From NCBI RefSeq assembly GCF_002902945.1, contig NZ_CP026101.1, forward strand, positions 1,426,001 through 1,490,000: a DNA stretch of 64,000 bases. The letters are read 5' to 3'. Position 1 is the first letter of the stretch; each line of letters starts with the position of its first letter. The translations under genes and the position numbers were made by a program. The notes under the pieces are model-generated. The model was given only the letters and a program-made list of their open reading frames with translations. It was not told the origin of the DNA and ran no database searches. This document shows positions 45,552-53,784 of the stretch, one piece after another. Origin of the DNA: Paraburkholderia caribensis. Its GTDB lineage: Bacteria > Pseudomonadota > Gammaproteobacteria > Burkholderiales > Burkholderiaceae.

Positions 45552-45992
45552 GAGTCGGGCCTGAAATGCGGTTTATCGTGTAATTATCGCACCTTATTCA
45601 CGCGATCGCTGGAAATTGCGGGGCGCGAAGGTTGGCAGCGGCGCTTGCGGCGGGCGTTGCGCGCGGCCTTGCCGGGCGGCCGGGTTGCGCGCGAGCGGGG
45701 CGTTACGGTGCAACCCGCGGCGCAGATGGGGCCACCGGGCAGGTTGAGTCCTGCAATGCTCGCGTGCTATACTGTTTGGCTAAGTCAATCGCCAGTTTGA
45801 ATATTCAGCATTCACCTCGGCGGTGGGCTTCTTCGTGAGCGGCGTCGTGCATGCATAAACATGCGGCGCGGTTCGCGGAATTCGCAAGCCGGCGCACCCA
45901 GGGTGTTCGCGGCGTCAGGTCTTCCCGAAGCGGTGAAGGCGGCGCGGCGGATACGGCAGCCGGCTTAAGACCCAACCCTAGCGGAGATTTTC
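45552..45992. promoter_or_regulatory. map-rpsB divergent region and rpsB leader
   Basis: The 441-bp gap holds a good sigma-70 promoter for rpsB (45744-45773) and an rpsB leader of about 213 nt. The leader is GC-rich with several possible stems and may mediate S2 autoregulation, as known for gammaproteobacterial rpsB; I could not match the known structure. No promoter for map is clear. Confidence 0.5.
45744..45773 (+). promoter_or_regulatory. Sigma-70 promoter of rpsB-tsf
   Basis: TTGAGT (45744-45749) and TATACT (45768-45773) are spaced 18 bp. The predicted start is near 45780. Confidence 0.7.
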
Positions 45993-46745
45993 ATGGCAGT
46001 TACCATGCGTCAAATGCTGGAAGCCGGTGTCCACTTCGGTCACCAGACGCGCTTCTGGAATCCCAAGATGGCCCCCTTCATCTTCGGCCATCGCAACAAG
46101 ATTCACATCATCAATCTCGAAAAGACGCTGCCGATGTACAACGACGCGCTGAAGTACGTGCGTCAACTGGCAGCGAACCGCGGCACGATCCTGTTTGTCG
46201 GCACGAAGCGTCAATCGCGCGACACGATCGCTGAAGCAGCGCAACGCGCAGGCATGCCGTTCGTCAACGCACGCTGGCTCGGCGGCATGCTGACCAACTT
46301 CAAGACGCTGAAGGTTTCGATCAAGCGCCTGAAGGACATGGAAGCAGCAGTCGAGGCAGGCGAGCTCGAAAAGATGAGCAAGAAGGAAGCGCTGCTGTTC
46401 GAACGCGAAATCGCCAAGCTGCAAAAGTCGATTGGCGGCGTGAAGGACATGGGCGGCATTCCTGATGCAATCTTCGTCGTCGACGTCGGCTATCACAAGA
46501 TTGCCGTGACGGAAGCGAACAAGCTGGGCGTGCCCGTCATCGCCGTGGTCGATACGAACCACTCGCCCGAAGGCGTGGACTACGTGATCCCGGGTAACGA
46601 CGACGCCAGCAAGGCTGTCGCGCTGTACACGCAAGGCGTGGCCGACGCGATCCTCGAAGGCCGTGCGAACGCGGTCAACGAAGTCGTGCAGGCTGTCCGC
46701 GGCACCGACGGCGACGAGTTCGTCGAGGTCAACGGGGAAGCGTAA
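45993..46745 (+). CDS. rpsB: 30S ribosomal protein S2
   Basis: The 250-residue protein starts MAVTMRQMLEAGVHFGHQTR and contains the S2 motifs GTKRQSRD, RWLGGMLTNFKT and VVDTNHSPEGVDYVIPGNDD. It belongs to the 30S body and is needed for S1 binding. GCGGAGATTTTC precedes the ATG. It heads the rpsB-tsf cluster with a strong terminator-like hairpin between the two genes. Confidence 0.98.
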   Translation: MAVTMRQMLEAGVHFGHQTRFWNPKMAPFIFGHRNKIHIINLEKTLPMYNDALKYVRQLAANRGTILFVGTKRQSRDTIAEAAQRAGMPFVNARWLGGMLTNFKTLKVSIKRLKDMEAAVEAGELEKMSKKEALLFEREIAKLQKSIGGVKDMGGIPDAIFVVDVGYHKIAVTEANKLGVPVIAVVDTNHSPEGVDYVIPGNDDASKAVALYTQGVADAILEGRANAVNEVVQAVRGTDGDEFVEVNGEA

Positions 46746-46762
46746 AGCACCCTGTGTCCGGC

Positions 46763-46796
46763 AAAAAAGGGGGCTCTCTATAGTCCCCTTTTTTTT
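46763..46796 (+). terminator. Terminator/attenuator between rpsB and tsf
   Basis: A continuous 13-bp stem (46763-46775 with 46782-46794, six-base loop, A6G5 on the left) is followed by a T8 tract. It lies 18 bp after rpsB and 138 bp before tsf, so it should reduce read-through into tsf. Confidence 0.85.
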
Positions 46797-46933
46797 AGTC
46801 GCGACGATCTGAATGAGCGTGCCGCAACGGGCACGCGGCGGCGCCCGAAAAATGTGCGCTGCGCAGGAAACGAAATCCTGCCGCCGGCATCGAATGCGGG
46901 CGGCGTGTGACAGACAGACTCAAGGAGCGAATG

Positions 46934-47815
46934 ATGGCGGCAATTACCGCAAGCATGGTGGCAGAACTGCGCGCGAAGACCGATGCGCCGATGATGGAAT
47001 GCAAGAAGGCGCTGACGGAAGCCGACGGCGACATGGCGCGTGCGGAAGAACTGCTGCGCGTGAAGCTCGGCAACAAGGCCAGCAAGGCAGCGTCGCGCGT
47101 CACGGCTGAAGGCGTGATCGCTTCGTTCATCGAAGGCGGCGTCGGCGCGATCGTCGAGCTGAACTGCGAAACCGACTTCGTTTCGAAGAACGACGACTTC
47201 ATCGGCTTCACGAAGCAGGTCGCCGAACTCATCGTCAAGCAAAACCCGGCTGACGTCGCTGCTCTGTCGGCACTGCCGCTGGAAGGCTCGACGGTCGACG
47301 CAGTGCGCTCGGCGCTGGTCGGCAAGATCGGTGAAAACCTGTCGATCCGCCGTTTCGCACGTTTCGAAACGTCGAACAAGCTGGCTGCGTACCTGCACGG
47401 CACGCGTATCGGCGTGCTGGTCGAGTACACGGGCGCGGACGAGCAGGTCGGCAAGGACGTCGCGATGCACATCGCGGCCATGAAGCCGGTTTCGCTGTCG
47501 TCGGACGACGTTCCCGCTGACCTCATCGCCAAGGAACGCAGCATTGCCGAACAGAAGGCTGCCGAATCGGGCAAGCCGGCTGAGATCGTCGCCAAGATGG
47601 TCGACGGCTCGGTGCAGAAGTACCTGAAGGAAGTGTCGCTGCTGAACCAGCCGTTCGTGAAGAACGACAAGCAGACGATCGAGCAGATGCTGAAGGCAGC
47701 GAACGCGAGCGTGCAGAAGTTTGCGCTGTTCGTGGTCGGCGAGGGCATCGAGAAGCGTCAGGACGACTTCGCGGCTGAAGTGGCTGCGCAAGTCGCTGCT
47801 GCAAAGCAACAATAA
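46934..47815 (+). CDS. tsf: Elongation factor Ts
   Basis: The 293-residue protein catalyses GDP/GTP exchange on EF-Tu. Its N-terminal UBA-like region includes MVAELRAKTDAPMMECKKAL; the core holds VELNCETDFVSKNDDF and IGVLVEYTGADEQVGKDVAMHIAA. The second of two adjacent ATGs (46934) is better spaced from AAGGAG; the first at 46931 is only three bases from it. Confidence 0.98.
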   Translation: MAAITASMVAELRAKTDAPMMECKKALTEADGDMARAEELLRVKLGNKASKAASRVTAEGVIASFIEGGVGAIVELNCETDFVSKNDDFIGFTKQVAELIVKQNPADVAALSALPLEGSTVDAVRSALVGKIGENLSIRRFARFETSNKLAAYLHGTRIGVLVEYTGADEQVGKDVAMHIAAMKPVSLSSDDVPADLIAKERSIAEQKAAESGKPAEIVAKMVDGSVQKYLKEVSLLNQPFVKNDKQTIEQMLKAANASVQKFALFVVGEGIEKRQDDFAAEVAAQVAAAKQQ

Positions 47816-47848
47816 GCGTTATTTAAGTTTCACGCAGTACCGTGTGAC

Positions 47849-47875
47849 CCGCGGCGGAGCTGGACTTCGCCGCGG
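47849..47875 (+). other. Hairpin between tsf and pyrH
   Basis: CCGCGGCG (47849-47856) and CGCCGCGG (47868-47875) pair around an 11-base loop. There is no T-run after it. The 241-bp gap may hold a pyrH promoter, but no clear one is visible. Confidence 0.4.
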
Positions 47876-48056
47876 CCGGCAGCGCCTCCGGGCTGTGCGC
47901 GCGACAGGCGTTGCAGCCACCCGTTGGCAGGCCTCGATCAAAGGGTTGAGGCGCGTCAATTTGGCGGCGCTTGCCCGAACCCCTATTTCACCCCTACAGT
48001 TAGTTTCTTGTTGTTTGGCGGCTTTTTGCCCTGCTCAGCGCGACCCGGATATCTCT

Positions 48057-48770
48057 ATGCCCACTGCCTATAAACGCGTCCTCCTCAAACTCTCTGGCGA
48101 AGCCCTGATGGGCGACGATGCATTCGGCATCAATCGTGCGACGATCGAAAGAATGGTGGCGGACGTGGCCGAGGTGGTGCGGCTCGGCACGCAACTGGCG
48201 GTGGTGATCGGCGGCGGCAATATCTTTCGTGGCGTCGCGGGCGGCGCGGCGGGCATGGACCGTGCAACGGCTGACTACATGGGCATGCTGGCCACGATGA
48301 TGAACGCGCTGGCGCTGCAGGACGCAATGCGTCACGCCGGCATCGAGGCGCGCGTGCAGTCGGCGCTGCGCATGGACCAGGTGGTCGAGCCTTACATCCG
48401 CCCCCGCGCGATCCGCCAGCTGGAAGAAGGCAAGGTCGTGATCTTCGCGGCCGGCACGGGCAATCCGTTCTTCACGACCGACACGGCAGCTGCGCTGCGC
48501 GGCTCGGAAGTGGGCGCCGAAGTGGTGCTGAAGGCGACCAAGGTGGACGGCGTCTACTCGGCCGACCCGAAAAAAGACCCGTCGGCCACGCGCTATACGA
48601 CGATCAGTTTCGACGAGGCGATCGGCCGCAATCTGCAGGTGATGGACGCCACGGCGTTCGCGCTGTGCCGCGACCAGAAGCTGCCGATCCGCGTGTTTTC
48701 GATCGTCAAGCCGGGCGCGCTCAAGCGCATCGTGCAGGGCGAGGACGAAGGCACGCTCGTCCACGTGTAA
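48057..48770 (+). CDS. pyrH: Uridylate kinase
   Basis: The 237-residue hexameric UMP kinase of the amino-acid-kinase fold phosphorylates UMP to UDP. Motifs are LLKLSGEAL near the N-terminus, VIGGGNIFRG, DRATADYMGMLATMMNALALQ, and the nucleotide-site GTGNPFFTTDTAAALR. The ATG at 48057 begins the family homology. frr follows after 94 bp. Confidence 0.98.
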   Translation: MPTAYKRVLLKLSGEALMGDDAFGINRATIERMVADVAEVVRLGTQLAVVIGGGNIFRGVAGGAAGMDRATADYMGMLATMMNALALQDAMRHAGIEARVQSALRMDQVVEPYIRPRAIRQLEEGKVVIFAAGTGNPFFTTDTAAALRGSEVGAEVVLKATKVDGVYSADPKKDPSATRYTTISFDEAIGRNLQVMDATAFALCRDQKLPIRVFSIVKPGALKRIVQGEDEGTLVHV

Positions 48771-48864
48771 ACTCTCTTTCACGTCTGTGGGCTTGAACGC
48801 GGGCTCAGGCTGCGCCTCGCGCGCTTATGGGCCCGCATCGTTTTGAAGGTTCGGAGGTTTAATC

Positions 48865-49425
48865 ATGTCTGTGGCTGACACCAAGAAAGGCGCTGAGCAA
48901 AAGATGCAGCGCTCGATCGACGCGTTCAAGAACGATCTGTCGAAGATCCGCACGGGCCGTGCGCACACGGGCCTGCTCGATCACATCCAGGTCGATTACT
49001 ACGGCTCGCCGGTGCCGATCTCGCAGGTCGCGAACCTGACGCTGATCGACGCGCGCACGATCGGCGTGCAACCGTGGGAAAAGAAGATGATCACGGTCGT
49101 CGAAAAGGCGATTCGCGAGTCGGATCTGGGGCTGAACCCGGCGTCGCAAGGCGACGTGATCCGCGTACCGATGCCCGCGCTGACGGAAGAGCGCCGCCGC
49201 GAACTGACGAAGGTCGTCAAGAGCGAAGGCGAAACGGCCAAGGTGGCCGTGCGCAACCTGCGCCGCGACGCGAACGAAGCGCTGAAGAAGCTCGTGAAGG
49301 ACAAGGAAATTTCGGAAGACGACGAGCGCCGTGGTAGCGAAGACATCCAGAAGCTGACGGACAAATTCGTGGCCGAAATCGACAAGCTCGTACAGACCAA
49401 GGAAGGCGAGATCATGACGGTTTGA
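48865..49425 (+). CDS. frr: Ribosome-recycling factor
   Basis: The 186-residue, two-domain RRF has the core KIRTGRAHTGLLDHIQVDYYG, the LTEERRRELTKVVK helix and a C-terminal DIQKLTDKFVAEID helix. With EF-G it splits post-termination ribosomes. GGAGG precedes the ATG. uppS starts 73 bp downstream. Confidence 0.98.
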   Translation: MSVADTKKGAEQKMQRSIDAFKNDLSKIRTGRAHTGLLDHIQVDYYGSPVPISQVANLTLIDARTIGVQPWEKKMITVVEKAIRESDLGLNPASQGDVIRVPMPALTEERRRELTKVVKSEGETAKVAVRNLRRDANEALKKLVKDKEISEDDERRGSEDIQKLTDKFVAEIDKLVQTKEGEIMTV

Positions 49426-49498
49426 GGACCTGGCGCATACCAGACCTCAAGACTTTCACTGATCATCGTTTCTTTCTTTGCAGCTTTACCCGACGGCC

Positions 49499-50281
49499 AT
49501 GACCTATACAAGCTCAACCGTTCGCGTCCCTGACGTCTCAGCCGTACCGCGTCATATCGCGATCATCATGGACGGCAATGGCCGTTGGGCGACGCAACGC
49601 CGCCTGCCGCGCGTGGCGGGCCATACGCGCGGCGTCGACGCCGTGCGCGCAGCCGTCGAGGCGTGCGCGCGCCAGGGCGTCGAATATCTGACGCTGTTCG
49701 CATTCAGTTCGGAAAACTGGCGCCGTCCGACCGACGAAGTGTCGTTTCTGATGCGCCTGTTCGTGACCGCGCTGGAGCGCGAAATCGGCAAGCTGCACGC
49801 GAACGGCATCCGCCTGCGCGTGGTCGGCGATCTGTCGATGTTCGACAAGAAGATCCAGGATCTGATCGCGCGCGCAGAAACCAAGACGGCGCGCAACACA
49901 CGCCTCACGCTTACCATCGCCGCGAACTACGGCGGCCGCTGGGACATCATGCAGGCCACGCGCAAGCTGGTCGAGCAGTCGGTGGCGGCGGGGCGTTCCG
50001 TCGAGGTGAACGAAGACGCCTTCGCCGAGCACCTCGCGATGGCCTACGCGCCCGAGCCGGATCTGTTCATCCGCACGGGCGGCGAGCAGCGCATCAGCAA
50101 CTTCCTGCTGTGGCAGCTCGCCTACACCGAGTTCTACTTCACCGATACCTATTGGCCGGATTTCGACGCCGACGCGCTCGGCCGCGCCATTGGTTCGTAC
50201 ACGGGGCGCGAGCGGCGCTTCGGACGCACGAGCGCGCAGCTCGAGCCGCAATCGCAAAACGTCGATTCGCTTCCATGCTAA
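49499..50281 (+). CDS. uppS: Undecaprenyl diphosphate synthase
   Basis: The 260-residue cis-prenyltransferase makes C55 undecaprenyl-PP for peptidoglycan and O-antigen. Motif I MDGNGRWA is at 24-31 with catalytic Asp25; HTRGVDAVR, FSSENWRRP and the late DLFIRTGGEQRISNFLLWQLAY motif follow. A TTG at 49478 would extend it by seven residues, but the ATG fits better. cdsA overlaps its last seven bases. Confidence 0.96.
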   Translation: MTYTSSTVRVPDVSAVPRHIAIIMDGNGRWATQRRLPRVAGHTRGVDAVRAAVEACARQGVEYLTLFAFSSENWRRPTDEVSFLMRLFVTALEREIGKLHANGIRLRVVGDLSMFDKKIQDLIARAETKTARNTRLTLTIAANYGGRWDIMQATRKLVEQSVAAGRSVEVNEDAFAEHLAMAYAPEPDLFIRTGGEQRISNFLLWQLAYTEFYFTDTYWPDFDADALGRAIGSYTGRERRFGRTSAQLEPQSQNVDSLPC

Positions 50282-51096
50282 AAACCCGTGTCATCACGGC
50301 GATCGTCCTGCTGGCCATTCTTCTGCCTGTCACGCTTTGGGCGCCGATCGGCGGCTTTGGTGCGCTGATCGCGTTCGTCGTCGTGTTTGCCGCGTGGGAA
50401 TGGGCGCGGCTTCTGAAGCTGCCGGGCGCCGGTCCCGTCATCTACGCGATCGTCGCCGCGCTGGCGCTGGTCGCCAGCACGAAGCTCGGCACGGGCGTCA
50501 CGGCGCCTCGCCCGCTGTTCGAGGCTTCATCAATCTTCTGGATATTCGCCGGCCCGTTCGTGCTGCTGCGCAAGCCGACGCTCTCGCAGGGCGCATGGCG
50601 GCCGTTCCTGCTGCTGGCGGGCGTGGTCGTGTTCGCCGCCTGCTGGCATGCGCTCGTCGCGGCGCGGATGGCGGGCGTGCCGTTCGTGCTTTCCCTGCTG
50701 CTGGTGGTCTGGTTGGCCGATATCGGCGCATACTTTGCGGGTAAGGCGTTTGGAAAGCACAAACTCGCGCCGTCGATCAGTCCCGGCAAGACCTGGGAAG
50801 GCGCGATCGGCGGGTGGCTGGCCGTGATGATCGTCGCGGCTCTCGCTGTCATCACGCATGCCTTTGCGCCGACCCTGTTTTCCGCGCTGCTCGACCATCT
50901 GGGCACCGCTCGTGCGTTCGCTACGCTGACCTTGCTGGTCGTGTTCAGCGTGGTGGGCGATCTGTTCGAATCGATGCTCAAGCGCCAGGCCGGCGTGAAG
51001 GATTCGAGCAATCTGCTGCCGGGTCACGGCGGCGTGCTCGACCGCATCGACGCTTTGTTGCCGGTGCTGCCGCTTGCGATGCTCGTGTTGTCGTAG
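50275..51096 (+). CDS. cdsA: Phosphatidate cytidylyltransferase
   Basis: The 273-residue membrane protein makes CDP-diacylglycerol from phosphatidate. About seven to eight hydrophobic segments are present, and the signature KRQAGVKDSSNLLPGHGGVLDRIDAL lies near the C-terminus (residues 239-264). It starts within the last codons of uppS. dxr follows 21 bp later. Confidence 0.96.
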   Translation: MLKTRVITAIVLLAILLPVTLWAPIGGFGALIAFVVVFAAWEWARLLKLPGAGPVIYAIVAALALVASTKLGTGVTAPRPLFEASSIFWIFAGPFVLLRKPTLSQGAWRPFLLLAGVVVFAACWHALVAARMAGVPFVLSLLLVVWLADIGAYFAGKAFGKHKLAPSISPGKTWEGAIGGWLAVMIVAALAVITHAFAPTLFSALLDHLGTARAFATLTLLVVFSVVGDLFESMLKRQAGVKDSSNLLPGHGGVLDRIDALLPVLPLAMLVLS

Positions 51097-51117
51097 CCAT
51101 CGGCTAGAGAAAGAGAT

Positions 51118-52323
51118 ATGCAAAAACGAATTAGTTTGCTCGGTTCTACGGGCTCGATCGGAGACAGCACGCTCGACGTCGTCGCGCGTCATCCTGAGCG
51201 CTTCTCGGTGTATGCGCTGACGGCGCACCGCAATGGCGACAAGCTCGTCGAGCAATGCCTGCGCTTTCAGCCCGAAGTCGCCGTGGTCGGCGACGCCGAT
51301 ACGGCCGCGAGCGTGGCCGCGAAACTGCGCGCAGCGGGCTGCAAGACCGAGGTGACTTACGGTACGCAGGCCTTGGTCGATGTGTCGAAGAGCGACGGCT
51401 GCGACACCGTGGTCGCGGCGATCGTCGGCGCGGCGGGCCTCGAGCCGAGTCTTGCGGCGGCGCGCGCGGGCAAGCGCATCCTGCTCGCCAACAAGGAAGC
51501 GCTGGTGATGTCGGGCGCGATCTTCATGGACGCCGTGCGCGACAACGGCGCGATCCTGCTGCCCGTCGACAGCGAGCACAACGCGATCTTCCAGTGCCTG
51601 CCGCGTGAATCGGCGCTGCATGGCGGCGTGTCGAAGATCATCCTGACGGCGTCGGGCGGCCCATTCCGCACGCGCGAGCCCTCCAGCCTCGGCGACGTCA
51701 CGCCGGAAGAGGCATGCAAGCACCCGAACTGGGTGATGGGCCGCAAGATTTCCGTCGATTCCGCGACGATGATGAACAAGGGCCTCGAAGTCATCGAGGC
51801 GCATTGGCTGTTCAATCTGCCGGGCGACCGCATCGAGGTGCTGATTCACCCGCAGAGCGTGATTCACTCGCTCGTGTCGTACGCGGACGGTTCGGTGCTC
51901 GCGCAACTGGGCAACCCGGACATGCGCACGCCCATCGCGCACGCACTGGCGTTCCCGGATCGCGTCGATTCCGGCGTCGCGCAACTCGATCTCGCGCAGA
52001 TCGCTCAACTGTCGTTCGAAAAGCCCGATTACACGCGCTTCCCGTGTCTCGCGCTGGCGATGAAGGCGCTGGCCGAGGGCGGCGTCGCAAGCGCAGCGCT
52101 GAATGCGGCGAACGAGATCGCCGTCGAGGCATTCCTGACGCGCCGCATCGGCTTCATGGCGATCGCCCAGGTCGTCGATGCCGTGCTGAACGCATTGCCC
52201 AACCGCGAGGCATCGAGCCTCGCCGATGTGGTCGACGCCGACGCCGCTGCGCGACGCGCCGCCCACGCTTTCATCGACGGTCTGCCGGCGGGCGCCCGCC
52301 TTACGGAACGCGCCGTCCAGTGA
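51118..52323 (+). CDS. dxr: 1-deoxy-D-xylulose 5-phosphate reductoisomerase
   Basis: The 401-residue enzyme converts DXP to MEP with NADPH in isoprenoid synthesis. The NADPH loop LGSTGSIGDSTLDVV lies at the N-terminus, LANKEALVMSG and LPVDSEHNAIFQC follow (metal and substrate site), and TASGGPFR forms the flexible lid. AGAGAAAGAG precedes the ATG. rseP follows after seven bases. Confidence 0.97.
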   Translation: MQKRISLLGSTGSIGDSTLDVVARHPERFSVYALTAHRNGDKLVEQCLRFQPEVAVVGDADTAASVAAKLRAAGCKTEVTYGTQALVDVSKSDGCDTVVAAIVGAAGLEPSLAAARAGKRILLANKEALVMSGAIFMDAVRDNGAILLPVDSEHNAIFQCLPRESALHGGVSKIILTASGGPFRTREPSSLGDVTPEEACKHPNWVMGRKISVDSATMMNKGLEVIEAHWLFNLPGDRIEVLIHPQSVIHSLVSYADGSVLAQLGNPDMRTPIAHALAFPDRVDSGVAQLDLAQIAQLSFEKPDYTRFPCLALAMKALAEGGVASAALNAANEIAVEAFLTRRIGFMAIAQVVDAVLNALPNREASSLADVVDADAAARRAAHAFIDGLPAGARLTERAVQ

Positions 52324-52330
52324 GGCGTTT

Positions 52331-53719
52331 ATGAACCTGCTGATCGAAGTGGTCGCCTTCGCAGTCGCGATTGGCGTACTGGTGGTCGTCCATGAGTATG
52401 GCCACTACAGCATCGCGCGCCTGTGCGGCGTCAAGGTGTTGCGTTTTTCGATCGGCTTCGGCAAGCCGCTCGCGCGCTGGGTCAGCAAGAAGACGGGAAC
52501 CGAGTGGACCATCGCGGCGCTGCCGCTCGGCGGCTACGTCAAGATGCTCGACGAGCGCGAAGAGGGCGCGCCCATCGAGCCCGCCGATTTACCGCGTGCG
52601 TTCAACCGTCAGTCGGTCGGCAAGCGCATTGCAATCGTGGCGGCGGGCCCGATCGCCAACTTCATTCTTGCTGTCGTGCTGTTCGCCGCGGTGTTCGCGA
52701 CGGGCGTCACCGAGCCCGCGGCGATCGTCGCGGCGCCCGCTGTCGAAACGGCCGCCGCGCGCGCGGGCTTTGACGGCGGCGAGACGGTGGTGGCCGTGCG
52801 CGATGCGAATGCGGGCGAATCGGAACCCGTGCGCTCGTGGTCCGATCTGCGCTGGAAGCTGCTGGGCGCCGCGTTCGACCACAAACGCGTCGTGCTGACC
52901 GCGAAGGACACGCACGGCACGTTCGACTTCCCGCTCGACTTGCAGAATCTTTCCGACAAGGAAGTCGATGACGATTTCATGTCGCGCCTCGGTTTCGAGC
53001 CGGGCGGCGGGACGTTGTCGGTGGCGGGCGTGCAGCCGGGCAGCGCGGCCTTGCAGGCGGGGCTGCAGGCGGGCGACCGGATTCGCGCTGTTGACGGCCA
53101 TCCCGCCGACAACGCGACCACCTTCATCAACTACATCAAGTCGCACGCGGGCAAGCCGATCGTGCTGCAGATCGAGCGCGGCGCGAAGAACCAGCAGACG
53201 GGTGCATTACAGAATCTAACCATCGTGCCGGGCGCACAGCGCGACGAAACGACCGGGCAACCCATCGGCCGGATCGGCGCCGAGCTCGCCACCCAGGTGC
53301 CGTCCATCGACGTCCGCTATGGTCCCGTCGACAGCGTGCGGCTCGGCGCGCATCGCACGTGGGACCTTGCTGTGTACTCCGTGCGGATGTTCGGCAGGAT
53401 GATCGTCGGCGAAGCGTCGCTGAAGAATCTGTCCGGTCCCGTGACCATTGCGGACTATGCAGGCAAGAGCGCGAGACTCGGTCCGTCAGCATTCCTGTCG
53501 TTCCTTGCGCTTGTCAGCATAAGCCTCGGCGTGCTCAACCTTTTACCAATACCGGTATTGGACGGGGGGCATCTGTTATATTATCTGGTTGAAGCTGTTA
53601 CCGGCAAAGCCGTATCGGATCGCTGGCAGCTCGTTCTTCAAAGAGCGGGACTGGCTTGTATCGTCGCCTTGTCGGCGATCGCGCTGTTCAACGATCTTGC
53701 TCGTTTAATCCATTTTTAA
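52331..53719 (+). CDS. rseP: Site-2 metalloprotease RseP
   Basis: The 462-residue inner-membrane protease cleaves RseA to release sigma-E. HEYGH at 21-25 in the first membrane segment is the zinc motif, and LLPIPVLDGGHLLYY near the C-terminus supplies the third ligand Asp. Between them lie two PDZ-like domains (second near VAGVQPGSAALQAGLQAGDRI). The Met at 52331 matches the family; bamA follows. Confidence 0.96.
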   Translation: MNLLIEVVAFAVAIGVLVVVHEYGHYSIARLCGVKVLRFSIGFGKPLARWVSKKTGTEWTIAALPLGGYVKMLDEREEGAPIEPADLPRAFNRQSVGKRIAIVAAGPIANFILAVVLFAAVFATGVTEPAAIVAAPAVETAAARAGFDGGETVVAVRDANAGESEPVRSWSDLRWKLLGAAFDHKRVVLTAKDTHGTFDFPLDLQNLSDKEVDDDFMSRLGFEPGGGTLSVAGVQPGSAALQAGLQAGDRIRAVDGHPADNATTFINYIKSHAGKPIVLQIERGAKNQQTGALQNLTIVPGAQRDETTGQPIGRIGAELATQVPSIDVRYGPVDSVRLGAHRTWDLAVYSVRMFGRMIVGEASLKNLSGPVTIADYAGKSARLGPSAFLSFLALVSISLGVLNLLPIPVLDGGHLLYYLVEAVTGKAVSDRWQLVLQRAGLACIVALSAIALFNDLARLIHF

Positions 53720-53784
53720 AGTGTCTGGCGGCGTACGATGGCGCCCGCCTGACCTGATGCAGCTATACACACTGGGGAAGCACG

